Source: Opitutia bacterium (GTDB lineage Bacteria > Verrucomicrobiota > Verrucomicrobiia > Opitutales > Opitutaceae). Taken from it: a stretch of 36,139 nucleotides of DNA. Below the pieces are notes generated by a model. It saw only the letters and a program-made list of their open reading frames with translations, was not told where the DNA came from and made no database searches. Each line of letters starts with the position of its first letter. Position 1 is the first letter of the stretch. The DNA is taken from assembly GCA_016187925.1 (NCBI GenBank), contig JACPIS010000018.1, positions 1 through 36,139 of the forward strand, read 5' to 3'. Positions 15,358 through 22,764 of the stretch are shown here, one piece after another. The translations under genes were made by a program, and so were the position numbers.

Positions 15358-15452
15358 AACCACTGATGGGCACTGATCGGCACTAATCTCGGAGGGCAGG
15401 GCCGAAGGGTTGGCCACAAAGAGGCGCAAAAGGGCGCAAAGAAACCCGGGCT
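15358..15452. repeat. Dispersed low-complexity repeat words
   Basis: AACCACTGATGGGCACTGAT with a partial second CACTGAT/CACTAAT unit, then CCACAAAGAGGCGCAAAAGG with the internal GGCGCAAA unit repeated. Such degenerate word-like repeats are common between genes in this group of bacteria (general impression, not searched). Confidence 0.4.
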
Positions 15453-15596
15453 GAGCGCCTTCGGTCGGCCTTCGCGCGCGGCAACGATGCGGGACGCAGA
15501 GGACGGGGAGCGGATTGGGCTCACGCAATCGGTGGCAGGTGGTTGGGCCCGCCTTCGCCCAGCGGGCTTCGGCGAGGCTCGTCCAGACGCTGCGCG

Positions 15597-15668
15597 TCAG
15601 GTGAGGAGGAGCTTTTGCAGGCGACGGACGAGCTTTGCTTCATCCCGGCGGCGCAGTTCGTGTGCCCA
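15597..15668 (-). pseudogene. Duplicated 3' end of vsr with its own stop
   Basis: In the same phase as vsr, 168 bp further on, this fragment encodes WAHELRRRDEAKLVRRL and then QKLLLT and a stop. The intact gene encodes WEHELRRRVEAKLVRRL. The two copies differ at about 6 of 47 bases. The fragment looks like a normal Vsr C-terminus, so it is either the original end of the gene displaced by an insertion or the remnant of a second vsr. Confidence 0.65.
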
Positions 15669-15692
15669 CGGAGCGCGGCAGCGCGGAGATGG

Positions 15693-16253
15693 TCAGCCCG
15701 TGGTTTGCGTCAAGGGCTGGCCCTGGAGCAAGGCGGAAGGGTGGACGCAGCGGGTGCCCGGTGGGCGGCGAGGACACAAACGCGATAGCCGTCGGACGAG
15801 CTTTGCCTCAACCCGACGGCGCAGTTCGTGTTCCCAAACGCGAATCACCTTCCAGCCCTTGGCGCGGAGCAGGCGGTTCACCTCTTTGTCGCGGACCCTG
15901 TTGCGGGCGATCTTCTCGCGCCAGAAGGCAGCGTTCGTCTTGGGCTTCGTGCCGTGCTGCGGGCAGCCGTGCCAGAAACAACCGTCGACGAAGACGGCGA
16001 CGTGGAGGCGGGGGAAGACGAAGTCGGGGCGGACGCCGCGGGACAACTTTGAACGCCCAACGCCCAACTTTGAACGTTCAGAGTTGGAGGTTGAGGGTTG
16101 AAGGTTGAACCGGATCATCTGGCCCCGTCTCCAGCCCGTGATGTCATTCGCCCGGAAAACCTGAATCAGCCGCAGTTCGGTGCCCTTGTTGCCGGCACCA
16201 CGAATCAGAGACATCACCGCCGAGCGTTTCTTCTTGGTGAAGATGTCTGGCAT
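15693..16253 (-). CDS. vsr: Vsr-type very-short-patch mismatch endonuclease
   Basis: This 186-residue protein nicks DNA 5' of T:G mismatches made by 5-methylcytosine deamination, protecting sites methylated by the partner methylase; in some systems Vsr-fold nucleases also restrict. Visible landmarks are MSLIRGAGNKGTELRL (Glu26), RPDFVF (catalytic Asp77), VFVDGCFWHGCPQHG (zinc/catalytic Cys92, His95, Cys97) and RVWEHEL (His142 where the E. coli enzyme has Cys117). Two oddities: residues about 48-72 come from a palindromic repeat inserted just before Asp77, and the last about 30 residues (after VRRL) are non-family sequence ahead of a second copy of the true 3' end. It starts 8 bp after the 68-residue gene and is last in the operon. 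Confidence 0.85.
   Translation of the reverse strand: MPDIFTKKKRSAVMSLIRGAGNKGTELRLIQVFRANDITGWRRGQMIRFNLQPSTSNSERSKLGVGRSKLSRGVRPDFVFPRLHVAVFVDGCFWHGCPQHGTKPKTNAAFWREKIARNRVRDKEVNRLLRAKGWKVIRVWEHELRRRVEAKLVRRLSRLCPRRPPGTRCVHPSALLQGQPLTQTTG
16045..16110. repeat. Palindromic word repeat inserted in frame in vsr
   Basis: The plus strand reads CAACTTTGAACGCCCAACG, then CCAACTTTGAACGTTCAGAG, then TTGGAGGTTGAGGGTTGAAG and GTTGAA. The core CCAACT...AGTTGG closes around TTGAACGTTCAG, and outer CAAC/GTTG words continue the imperfect hairpin. It encodes the atypical residues FNLQPSTSNSERSKLGVGRS within Vsr and leaves the frame open. Confidence 0.65.
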
Positions 16254-16261
16254 CGGCGGGT

Positions 16262-16468
16262 TCAGTTTCTCAACGGATTGGCAGATAGATCCTGAAGCAA
16301 GGCAAATTCCCGTTCGAACGTAAGCTCGAGCACATCGTTAGAGGAGTCGGGCGAAACGGCCCAAAAGTTACGCTGCGTAACTTTCCCTAAGCAAACTCCC
16401 TCTTCACCCTGATGAACACCGGTCAGAATCAAGACACGGTGGCCTTCCAGTGAATCCGTAGCTTTCAT
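16262..16468 (-). CDS. 68-residue KOW/SH3-like small protein between methylase and vsr
   Basis: The sequence GHRVLILTGVHQGEEGVCLG resembles a KOW/SH3-type beta-barrel opening (hydrophobic strand, G-x-x-x-G-x-x-G turn, strand), followed by an acidic C-terminal part (DVLELTFEREFALLQDL). No catalytic motif is visible. The start is ATG 16468, 43 bp after the methylase stop; the stop at 16262 lies 8 bp before vsr. The position and coding character support a real gene. A possible role is a nucleic-acid- or protein-binding accessory to Vsr or the methylase. I do not recognise a named family. Confidence 0.65.
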   Translation of the reverse strand: MKATDSLEGHRVLILTGVHQGEEGVCLGKVTQRNFWAVSPDSSNDVLELTFEREFALLQDLSANPLRN

Positions 16469-16511
16469 GGCTGAGTTCTAGTGGGTCTTCCGCGCTTTGC
16501 CAGGGAGAAAA

Positions 16512-18056
16512 TCACTTCAGTAGATCGGCGACGATCTTGGCGATTTGTTTGGCGAGCAGAGGAGGAACGGCGTTGCCGACTTGACGGTATTGCTCGGTTC
16601 TCGGGCCTTCGAAGAGGTAGTTGTCCGGGAAGGTTTGCAGACGGGCGGCTTCGCGCACCGTCAGGCTGCGGCACTGGGTCGGGTCGTAATGGATAAAGTA
16701 ATGGCCGTCCTTGGAAATATGGGAGACCACTGTCGTAGAGGGGCGGTTGGCCAATTGGACACGGAAGCGGTCGTTAAACTTGGTTTCTTTCAGAGCTGCT
16801 TGGACATTTTCGTGCTTGGGCAGAAGCTGCTTTGGCAGATCCTCCAGCAGGGGTGAGCGGTTTTTGGATTTGGCGAATGAGGCAGCGAATAGATAGCGGT
16901 GGAGGTCTTTCCGAATGTGGCCTCGGGTCTCGTGATTGCAGATACCGGTCAGCCTTGGATCGCAAAACCAATCAGCATGACGTTTGGGTTTGGTTGCCCC
17001 GGGGATATAATTTTGGCCACGGTTTAAATTGGGACTGATCCGCTTAATTGCAGAGAGCACAGCTTCTCGGACCTCGGGCGCTATACTGCTGTTTTGCAGC
17101 CAAGCAGCGTCGCCGAGTTCCTGCACGGCCTGCTGCCAAGCGGTGGGAGAGTCGTCTTCCTTGGACAAACCGCTGCGCAGGCGCGGCAGATCGCCGATGA
17201 CGCTATCGACGGAAACTTCAGGAGTTGTCGCCAAGAGGTCCGGTTGTGTTGCGATGTCGGACCGGATGCCAAGTATGATCAAGCGATGCCTGGCCTGGGG
17301 AATGCCGAATTGTTCGGAGCGGATGATGAAGTCTTCGGGGGCGTAGAATCCACCGAGCAGCTCACCTTCAGTCGGAACCAATGGCATCAGACGGTATTCA
17401 TCGGTCTTGCCTTTGACTGACGAGTTAACTGCGACACGGGGGTTGCGCAGGTCATCCAGAATGCGGTCGAAGATCCGCTCCTCCTTCACTTTGGCCGAAA
17501 GAAGGCCTTTGACGTTCTCCATCACAAAAACCGGCGGGCGATGTTCGGCGATGATTCGCAGATAGTGTTTGTAGAGGTGATGCCTTGGGTCGGCGTCGTA
17601 TTTGGCGCGACCCTCACCGCCAATCACACGCGACCGACCGGCCATGGAGTATGCTTGGCATGGCGGACCACCGATCAAAACCCAGTTTTTGGTCCTTGGT
17701 CCTAAAGCCTCTTTGATACGCCGATCTAAAATATCTTCGGGGGCCGACTTTCCGCCCAGTTCGGCGCACCATGCTTCTTTGGCAGCACTAGCGGCTTCTG
17801 CGGGATATTGGGCGAACAACGCTTCTCGGATCAGATTTCCTGCCAGATAGTCGTAATATTCAGCAGGAGCTTTCCCCGGCGGAAATTCTCTAACAAACGC
17901 CCGCAGCTCCAAGGTGCGGTGCGCGTGCTCATTCATCTCGATGGAGAGCTTGATTTTGAAAGCACGTTCATTGACGGAGCTCAAAGAAGAGAAACCCTCG
18001 CCCAATCCACCTGGGCCTGCAAAAAGATCAATGACAGGAACGGGTGATACACTCAC
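16512..18056 (-). CDS. C5-cytosine DNA methyltransferase (Dcm-like)
   Basis: This 514-residue protein has all the main C5-MTase motifs: I IDLFAGPGGLGEGF, IV GGPPCQAYS (nucleophile Cys133), VI MENVKG (Glu180), VIII QARHRLIILG, IX RSLTVREAARLQTFPDNYL and X RQVGNAVPPLLA. The spacing between motifs I and IV is about 115 residues, far more than in small Dcm/HhaI enzymes, so there is a substantial insertion. The target-recognition region lies between VIII and IX; the site is unknown. The start is GTG at 18056, overlapping the preceding stop (GTGA). Its position next to vsr and downstream of the ATPase genes suggests self-protection plus repair within a larger system. Confidence 0.93.
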   Translation of the reverse strand: MSVSPVPVIDLFAGPGGLGEGFSSLSSVNERAFKIKLSIEMNEHAHRTLELRAFVREFPPGKAPAEYYDYLAGNLIREALFAQYPAEAASAAKEAWCAELGGKSAPEDILDRRIKEALGPRTKNWVLIGGPPCQAYSMAGRSRVIGGEGRAKYDADPRHHLYKHYLRIIAEHRPPVFVMENVKGLLSAKVKEERIFDRILDDLRNPRVAVNSSVKGKTDEYRLMPLVPTEGELLGGFYAPEDFIIRSEQFGIPQARHRLIILGIRSDIATQPDLLATTPEVSVDSVIGDLPRLRSGLSKEDDSPTAWQQAVQELGDAAWLQNSSIAPEVREAVLSAIKRISPNLNRGQNYIPGATKPKRHADWFCDPRLTGICNHETRGHIRKDLHRYLFAASFAKSKNRSPLLEDLPKQLLPKHENVQAALKETKFNDRFRVQLANRPSTTVVSHISKDGHYFIHYDPTQCRSLTVREAARLQTFPDNYLFEGPRTEQYRQVGNAVPPLLAKQIAKIVADLLK

Positions 18057-18808
18057 GCTTGGAGCAGTTGGCTCACCTTGTGAGCCCGTTCACAAAGAGT
18101 CCGCGACTCGATTGATGTCGATACGGAGTCTAAGCAAGTCACTCGCGCCAGGCGATTCATAGTCCTGCAAATGGTCTTTTGCGCAGTATCATTGAGTTTT
18201 TGCATCTCTTGAATCGAAGTTAGCTCTTGGGCAATGAGGGGATTTCCCGAAAAAGCGCAATCGATGAACCAAAGCATGAGGGTTTGGCGACCGCTAATGT
18301 TCTTGGTTACAGTATAACGTTTCGGGTCTCCTGCAGGTTTTGCGTGGTCGCAGGTTATTTCAGCCCACCACCACAGCCTCGAAATTGCGTTTCGGCGAAT
18401 ATTGCCGGCATAGCGCGTCCAAAGAGCTGAAGGCTTTTGGGTTTGCCAGCGCCATCGAGTGTATTGAGGGCACGCCACACAGGTCAGATAAGCCCAGAAA
18501 TCAGGCTCTGTGGCTTCACGCCATGTAAGACCTTCTAGAGCCCGATGAATCGCAACAGCCATTTGTCCATCGCTCGAAACACGAGCGTTCATGGATGGCG
18601 ATTCACCCACATCATCTACGATGCACAGCAGGGCATCTTGAATGTGCTGTCCTATGAGGTCCAAGTTAAGGTGGGAAATTAAATCGAATTGTTGTATCTT
18701 AAGTTCTGCGCGTGGTGCGCCTTTTGCCTCTCTCCAAGGGATTGAAGCTGTGGTGATCAGCCATTCGGCGCTTTTAAGCGCGCTACGATTTGTAAGTTTG
18801 AAACTCAT
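18053..18808 (-). CDS. Unknown 251-residue protein of the methylase/ATPase operon
   Basis: I do not recognise a confirmed family, although the Trp-rich core (EPDFWAYLTCVACPQYTRWRW and SRLWWWAEITCD) recalls DUF6339-type proteins found near modification genes; this is unverified. The protein is soluble and largely helical, with no signal peptide, no membrane segment and no obvious nuclease or NTPase motif. The ATG at 18808 overlaps the stop of the 316-residue gene (ATGA) and is preceded by AGGGGGG, a plausible ribosome site. Its own stop overlaps the methylase GTG. The base composition is clearly lower in GC than the flanking chromosome. Confidence 0.8.
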   Translation of the reverse strand: MSFKLTNRSALKSAEWLITTASIPWREAKGAPRAELKIQQFDLISHLNLDLIGQHIQDALLCIVDDVGESPSMNARVSSDGQMAVAIHRALEGLTWREATEPDFWAYLTCVACPQYTRWRWQTQKPSALWTRYAGNIRRNAISRLWWWAEITCDHAKPAGDPKRYTVTKNISGRQTLMLWFIDCAFSGNPLIAQELTSIQEMQKLNDTAQKTICRTMNRLARVTCLDSVSTSIESRTLCERAHKVSQLLQA

Positions 18809-19755
18809 GAGCCCCCCTTCGCTTCAGGCTGGAATCGCAAAATTCCATGCACACGAGATAAATTCTGCCCGGTAAGTATGCAGTGTTGAATGCGCATTGA
18901 GAGCACATCCAAGTCATCGGCCTCTAGGTTGTCTACGTTTGGAAGTTGCCACTCGTGTTCAGAGAAGCGCTTGCGCCACATTCCCGCGATGCGCGTTGCG
19001 GGCCAGTTCTCCTCTTGTGTGTTCTCATTCCGAATAGACCAGACAAGAACCTTTTCCCATATTTGGAGCCAGAACAACTCGCGCAGTGCTGCACCAGCCA
19101 AAGCAACCGGGGAATTGTCACCTGTTCTTAGGAATGTAGTCTCTATGTGCGCACGAAAGCGTGTGTTTAGCCAAACCTTAGGTATTTGGCTGCCACCAGA
19201 GAACTCCACATGAACGAATCCTTGGGGCGGTAACTCGTTTTGATCAAAAGCCAGCCAGTCCACAGGAATTGTTACGCCTGTCCAGTCTTCGTCTAGAGCC
19301 AAGATGATGGGCTTGGCGGCAAGACCGATAACTGAGCCTTGCGATAATTGCAGATCGTCATTGGTGACAACTTGCTCGGTAGCGAGGAAGAGCACATCCA
19401 ACGTAGCCACGCCACGAAGGCGATTGAGGGGCACAACAGCGGACACCATACCGTCTTTGTTCGCAGGGTAGAACTTACGAAATTTGGTCTCTTTGCACAA
19501 TAAGCGTAGCCCAGTCTTAATCTTCGAAATGTTTTCTGTTGGGATCGTATAATCGCGAACTTGTTTGATAGCCGTTTGAATGCTCACGTTCAGGGTGATT
19601 TCTCCTTCGGAGCGATTTTGTAGTGAACCGCAATCCACAACTAGGGCCTTTGCCGATTCACTAACGGCGAGTTCTATTCCGCCGAAGCGAACATCGTCGA
19701 TATGGAATTGGGCATTCTCGAAAACCGTGTGAGGCCATGCGAATGCTTTAATCAT
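18805..19755 (-). CDS. Unknown 316-residue protein coupled to the GHKL ATPase
   Basis: No known domain is recognised. The N-terminal half is rich in beta-strands (FHIDDVRFGGIELAVSES; DGMVSAVVPLNRLRGVATL). The C-terminal half is helical, with REL-FWLQIWEKVLVWSIR and a strongly acidic LEADDLDVLSMRI segment. The ATG at 19755 overlaps the ATPase stop by 8 nt (ATGATTAA) and has a very good ribosome site, GGAGAGGAGG, five bases upstream. The longer frame back to 19794 would read through the ATPase gene and lacks such a site. Coupled synthesis suggests a stoichiometric partner of the ATPase. Confidence 0.82.
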   Translation of the reverse strand: MIKAFAWPHTVFENAQFHIDDVRFGGIELAVSESAKALVVDCGSLQNRSEGEITLNVSIQTAIKQVRDYTIPTENISKIKTGLRLLCKETKFRKFYPANKDGMVSAVVPLNRLRGVATLDVLFLATEQVVTNDDLQLSQGSVIGLAAKPIILALDEDWTGVTIPVDWLAFDQNELPPQGFVHVEFSGGSQIPKVWLNTRFRAHIETTFLRTGDNSPVALAGAALRELFWLQIWEKVLVWSIRNENTQEENWPATRIAGMWRKRFSEHEWQLPNVDNLEADDLDVLSMRIQHCILTGQNLSRVHGILRFQPEAKGGS

Positions 19756-21679
19756 GATTGTCCTCCTCTCCAGGCGCCGATTCTTGCGACGCATTATCCG
19801 AAGTCATGGTTGCCTTTAAAAGACCTTCACTCACTTCGAAAATCTTTGACGGAAGCTCTTCGGTGGACCCGGAGATGCTGACTAGAGTGTCGCTGGTGAG
19901 TTTAGGGATTTCGATGTGCAGTTTCCCATTCGGTAGTGTTGAACTAGGTAAATGGGCAGGGACTATTCGGATTTTCTCTAGCCCAAATCGATCCTCACGA
20001 CTGGCGGTCCCGGTCTCAACGGCTGGTTCTATCCATAGATCGACTGCAGTCGGCGGTTTATCGGCTTCCACTCTAACTCGTATTTCGAACAAGTATTTGT
20101 TTTTACCCCGCTTGAATGATTGAAGGCGCAATTTCGGCTGTCCATCAATTGGTTCAGTATCGGAGCCAATCTTACCGGGTCCGGGGAAGCGGAGTCCCTC
20201 TTCAAGGGGTGTTAGGTCATTGTTTGCATCTGGTTGTTCGATGCGGCTATTGCGTTCGAAATAATCTCTTAATTTCTGGAGCAGTTCGCGAACTACAGGC
20301 CGGGCAGTTGGCCAGTGTCGCAGGCTGGCGGACTTTTCGTCCCACCTGGTATGGGTTACGTATTCTGAATACCCCAGTAACACGTCCCCGCGAACACCGC
20401 TCTCTGAATTATCGCCAGCTCGCCCCCCAAGGGCCAATCCGACGAAGGGGCGGACAAGTGTGCTGCCTGTCATCTTTGCGTATCCGACAACCATGCCCTG
20501 CCCGCGGATGCAGGCGACCTTGTGGCTGAAATCTTCTCTCACGCTGTCTTCGTCTGTTGTGAAAGACATGCCTGCGATTACGTGGGTTTGCTTCTCCTTC
20601 GTCTTCTGGGGCGGTGGTCCGTGAGGGACCAAGAAATGTATCTTTTCCGGCGAGACATCGCTTGGGATGGGCTTACCGCTATTCATGCGCGCGTAGAGAG
20701 CAATGAACGGTTGGTAATGGTGTAAGTGCTCTTTGGCATTCTGACTTTTCCCTGTAGGACCTTCTGTCGTTACTTCCAGTCGCCCATCAGTAATTGCAGG
20801 CCAAAAATATCGAGCAGCATAACGAGCAATTTTCACATGAGCCGGGATCGCCTCATCTTCCTCGCTTTCTGGTTCTTGCCAGAAGGGAATGAGAATTGAG
20901 GTGCCTGTATCATTTGCATTGGTGCGCTGGTCTAAGCCCAGTTTGGCCGCAATCATTTGTGCCTTCTCATTTATGATCGGGCGGCACCAACCATCTTGAG
21001 TATCTCCCCCGTATCCTAAACCGCGGAAAGGTTTGTTCTGACTAAAATGTGGGCCGAGACGTGCCTGTGCTGCTAGGCGATGGATGGTTTTCTCATGAGG
21101 GATAGAAAGACGAGAAAAGAACACGACGGTCTGCACGCTTGACGCCGCCCACAAGACGGCCTTTCCCAAACCATAGGTTCCACCAGATCCGAGGCCCTGC
21201 TTTTCGCGGCGAGCGTCGTCTCTGGCTAACGCAATATAGGCTTTCGGCGGCTGCCCTGGCCAACGGCGCTCTTCTTCCTCGTTTTTTACGGCTTCCGGGC
21301 CAACCAACCCTGTGGTTCCACATTCGGTTATTTCCATTACCTGAATGGGCTGGGAGACAAGAAATTTTGGGTCGCCGAACTCAGCCGGTTCTTCTCTTGC
21401 CAAGCGAATTCGATTCGCGGCCTCAACACGGGCACATAGGTCCTGCCAACCCAATGCCTTTAAAAAATTGTCCCTGGTTCCAGAACTAGAAATACTGTGG
21501 AGCTTGAAGTGAACTTGCGCAGGTTTTCCATTTAATGCGGCGTCCAGTGAGTTCTGAAGCACTTCTCGAACAAAAACCTCATATGGGGAGATCGTATGAT
21601 CGCCTTCGATAATGATTCTGGATTTCGAGGCTGCGTCACTATCGCCGGCCGGAGAGCGCTGCTGAAATTCCCAGTTCAT
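19748..21679 (-). CDS. GHKL (MORC/Hsp90-like) ATPase
   Basis: This 643-residue protein has a Bergerat-fold ATPase domain at residues 20-265: N-box REVLQNSLDA (Glu39, Asn43, Asp46), motif II ITECGTTGLVGP, ATP-lid GLGSGGTYGLGKAVLW (162-176) and the NDTGTSILIPF strand. In relatives motif II normally reads D-x-G-T-x-G; here the Asp position is Glu119. The remaining about 370 residues are not catalytic by motif. Such ATPases clamp or dimerise on ATP binding. Published comparative genomics places MORC/MutL-like GHKL ATPases beside 5mC methylases and Vsr in predicted defence loci. The start ATG 21679 is 14 bp after vapC, with AAAGG upstream. Confidence 0.88.
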   Translation of the reverse strand: MNWEFQQRSPAGDSDAASKSRIIIEGDHTISPYEVFVREVLQNSLDAALNGKPAQVHFKLHSISSSGTRDNFLKALGWQDLCARVEAANRIRLAREEPAEFGDPKFLVSQPIQVMEITECGTTGLVGPEAVKNEEEERRWPGQPPKAYIALARDDARREKQGLGSGGTYGLGKAVLWAASSVQTVVFFSRLSIPHEKTIHRLAAQARLGPHFSQNKPFRGLGYGGDTQDGWCRPIINEKAQMIAAKLGLDQRTNANDTGTSILIPFWQEPESEEDEAIPAHVKIARYAARYFWPAITDGRLEVTTEGPTGKSQNAKEHLHHYQPFIALYARMNSGKPIPSDVSPEKIHFLVPHGPPPQKTKEKQTHVIAGMSFTTDEDSVREDFSHKVACIRGQGMVVGYAKMTGSTLVRPFVGLALGGRAGDNSESGVRGDVLLGYSEYVTHTRWDEKSASLRHWPTARPVVRELLQKLRDYFERNSRIEQPDANNDLTPLEEGLRFPGPGKIGSDTEPIDGQPKLRLQSFKRGKNKYLFEIRVRVEADKPPTAVDLWIEPAVETGTASREDRFGLEKIRIVPAHLPSSTLPNGKLHIEIPKLTSDTLVSISGSTEELPSKIFEVSEGLLKATMTSDNASQESAPGEEDNHD

Positions 21680-21693
21680 CGTTGATTATACCT

Positions 21694-22104
21694 TTACGTT
21701 GTAAGCCAGTGGATTTTTATTTCGTCAGTAAGCTGCTTAAATTCGGTGTCGCCAGTTACCAGTTCGGCCTTCTTTTCTTTCGCAAGTGCCGCGGCGAATG
21801 CATCAGCTAGGCTCAGACGGTGGTTTGCCTTATAGATGGCGGCTTGGCGGGCGAGTTTGAGGTCGTCGCCGATGCCAACGATATCGATGGGCAGGCTGGC
21901 GATGATCTGGGCGTGTTGTTCGGCGGCCTCTTGGGACACTTCGCGCATGGTGCTGTAGTAGACCTCAGCCCAGTTGACGGACGTCATGTAGAGCCGATGC
22001 TTTTCCCGACTGGCTTGGTCGAGGAGTTCCTCCACGGCTTCCGCCGCTGGTTCATCCTCGAAGAAGGCCATCAACGCCCAGCTGTCTAGAACACGATTGG
22101 CCAT
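21694..22104 (-). CDS. vapC: PIN-domain toxin, VapC family
   Basis: This 136-residue PIN-domain ribonuclease has the acidic quartet seen in VapC: Asp7 in RVLDSWALMAFF, Glu in VNWAEVYY, Asp in LSLADAFAAALA and Asp in LVTGDTEFKQL. VapC toxins cleave tRNA or rRNA when freed from antitoxin. The gene starts one base after the vapB stop. Unusually, its stop lies only 14 bp before the GHKL ATPase start, so the toxin-antitoxin pair probably heads the whole defence operon, either by chance insertion or as an addiction/abortive module. GC content is intermediate between the island and the chromosome. Confidence 0.9.
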   Translation of the reverse strand: MANRVLDSWALMAFFEDEPAAEAVEELLDQASREKHRLYMTSVNWAEVYYSTMREVSQEAAEQHAQIIASLPIDIVGIGDDLKLARQAAIYKANHRLSLADAFAAALAKEKKAELVTGDTEFKQLTDEIKIHWLTT

Positions 22105-22105
22105 G

Positions 22106-22375
22106 TCAGAGAGCCCTCTCGTGTTTACGATCTGCCATCATGGATTTCATAACGCCGCGGCCCCTGAGGGAACCGCGCAGGCTCTTGATGTAAGAGCGGG
22201 TGATGGGCCGGAGGAGGATGCCTTCCGGGGTCATGGTGACCGACGCCTTTGTGCCTTCCTCGATCTCGAACTCCTTGCGAAATTTCGCAGGGATCACGAC
22301 CTGGCCCTTGGTCGTGAATTGAACTGTTTCTGACAGGAGGTTGGTTTGCACAGTCAAAAACTGACGGAAAGACAA
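22106..22375 (-). CDS. vapB: AbrB/MazE-type antitoxin, VapB family
   Basis: This protein has up to 89 residues. The swapped-hairpin AbrB DNA-binding domain is clear: ETVQFTTKGQVVIPAKFRKE, followed by IEEGTKASVTMTPEGILLRP. The basic C-terminal tail (SLRGSLRGRGVMKSMMADRK) would wrap the toxin. The start is uncertain: TTG at 22375 or GTG at 22351. The domain begins after both, and neither has a good ribosome site. VapB usually binds inverted repeats upstream to autorepress the operon; a candidate is at 22419-22429. Confidence 0.85.
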   Translation of the reverse strand: MSFRQFLTVQTNLLSETVQFTTKGQVVIPAKFRKEFEIEEGTKASVTMTPEGILLRPITRSYIKSLRGSLRGRGVMKSMMADRKHERAL

Positions 22376-22418
22376 AAGTAAGTCAAACGAGAATAGTAGG
22401 AATTGCGGGAGATGTTAG

Positions 22419-22429
22419 ACACTTAGTGT
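22419..22429. promoter_or_regulatory. Candidate operator upstream of vapB
   Basis: ACACTTAGTGT is a perfect 5-1-5 inverted repeat 44-54 bp upstream of the vapB start, in the AT-richer stretch that should hold the operon promoter. Autoregulation by VapB is known for the family; the site itself is inferred. The rest of 22430-22764 holds G-rich low-complexity sequence and repeat words (CGCCGGGCTTC, TTCGCCGAGGCTT around 22598-22626), with no gene I can support. Confidence 0.25.
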
Positions 22430-22764
22430 TCTGTGGGAGTAGGCCTGCACCTCCCGGCGCGAGCGGACATTCTCTCCAAATTCCCTGAGGGCGAGTTCGG
22501 TGACTGGCACCTGCGGAGCCTAGCGGAATGTCGACTATCAGGCCACGGACGATGAGTCACAATTCAGGGGAAATGGATCCAATGGCCCCGCCGCCGCTCG
22601 CCGGGCTTCCGACTTCGCCGAGGCTTCGACGGACAAGATGGCGCGGCAAGCTGAATGGGCGGCATGGGCGGGGTGGAGCTCGTGGACGGGGTGGCTGGTC
22701 TTTTGGGGCTTGGCTCGATGGGGGCGGGGCGTAGCTTTCCGGGCCACGGGCCGCCACTTGTCGT

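Noticed and set aside
15487-16101. Plus-strand frames over vsr
   Set aside because: They are antisense to conserved Vsr motifs and contain translated repeats only.
18805-19794. Longer start for the 316-residue gene at 19794
   Set aside because: It would overlap the ATPase gene by 47 bases and add Arg-rich residues. The ATG at 19755 has a strong ribosome site at ideal distance.
22625-22735. G-quadruplex or regulatory G-tract
   Set aside because: The G-runs are interrupted by long loops and resemble the low-complexity word repeats of the region; there is no gene context to support a function.
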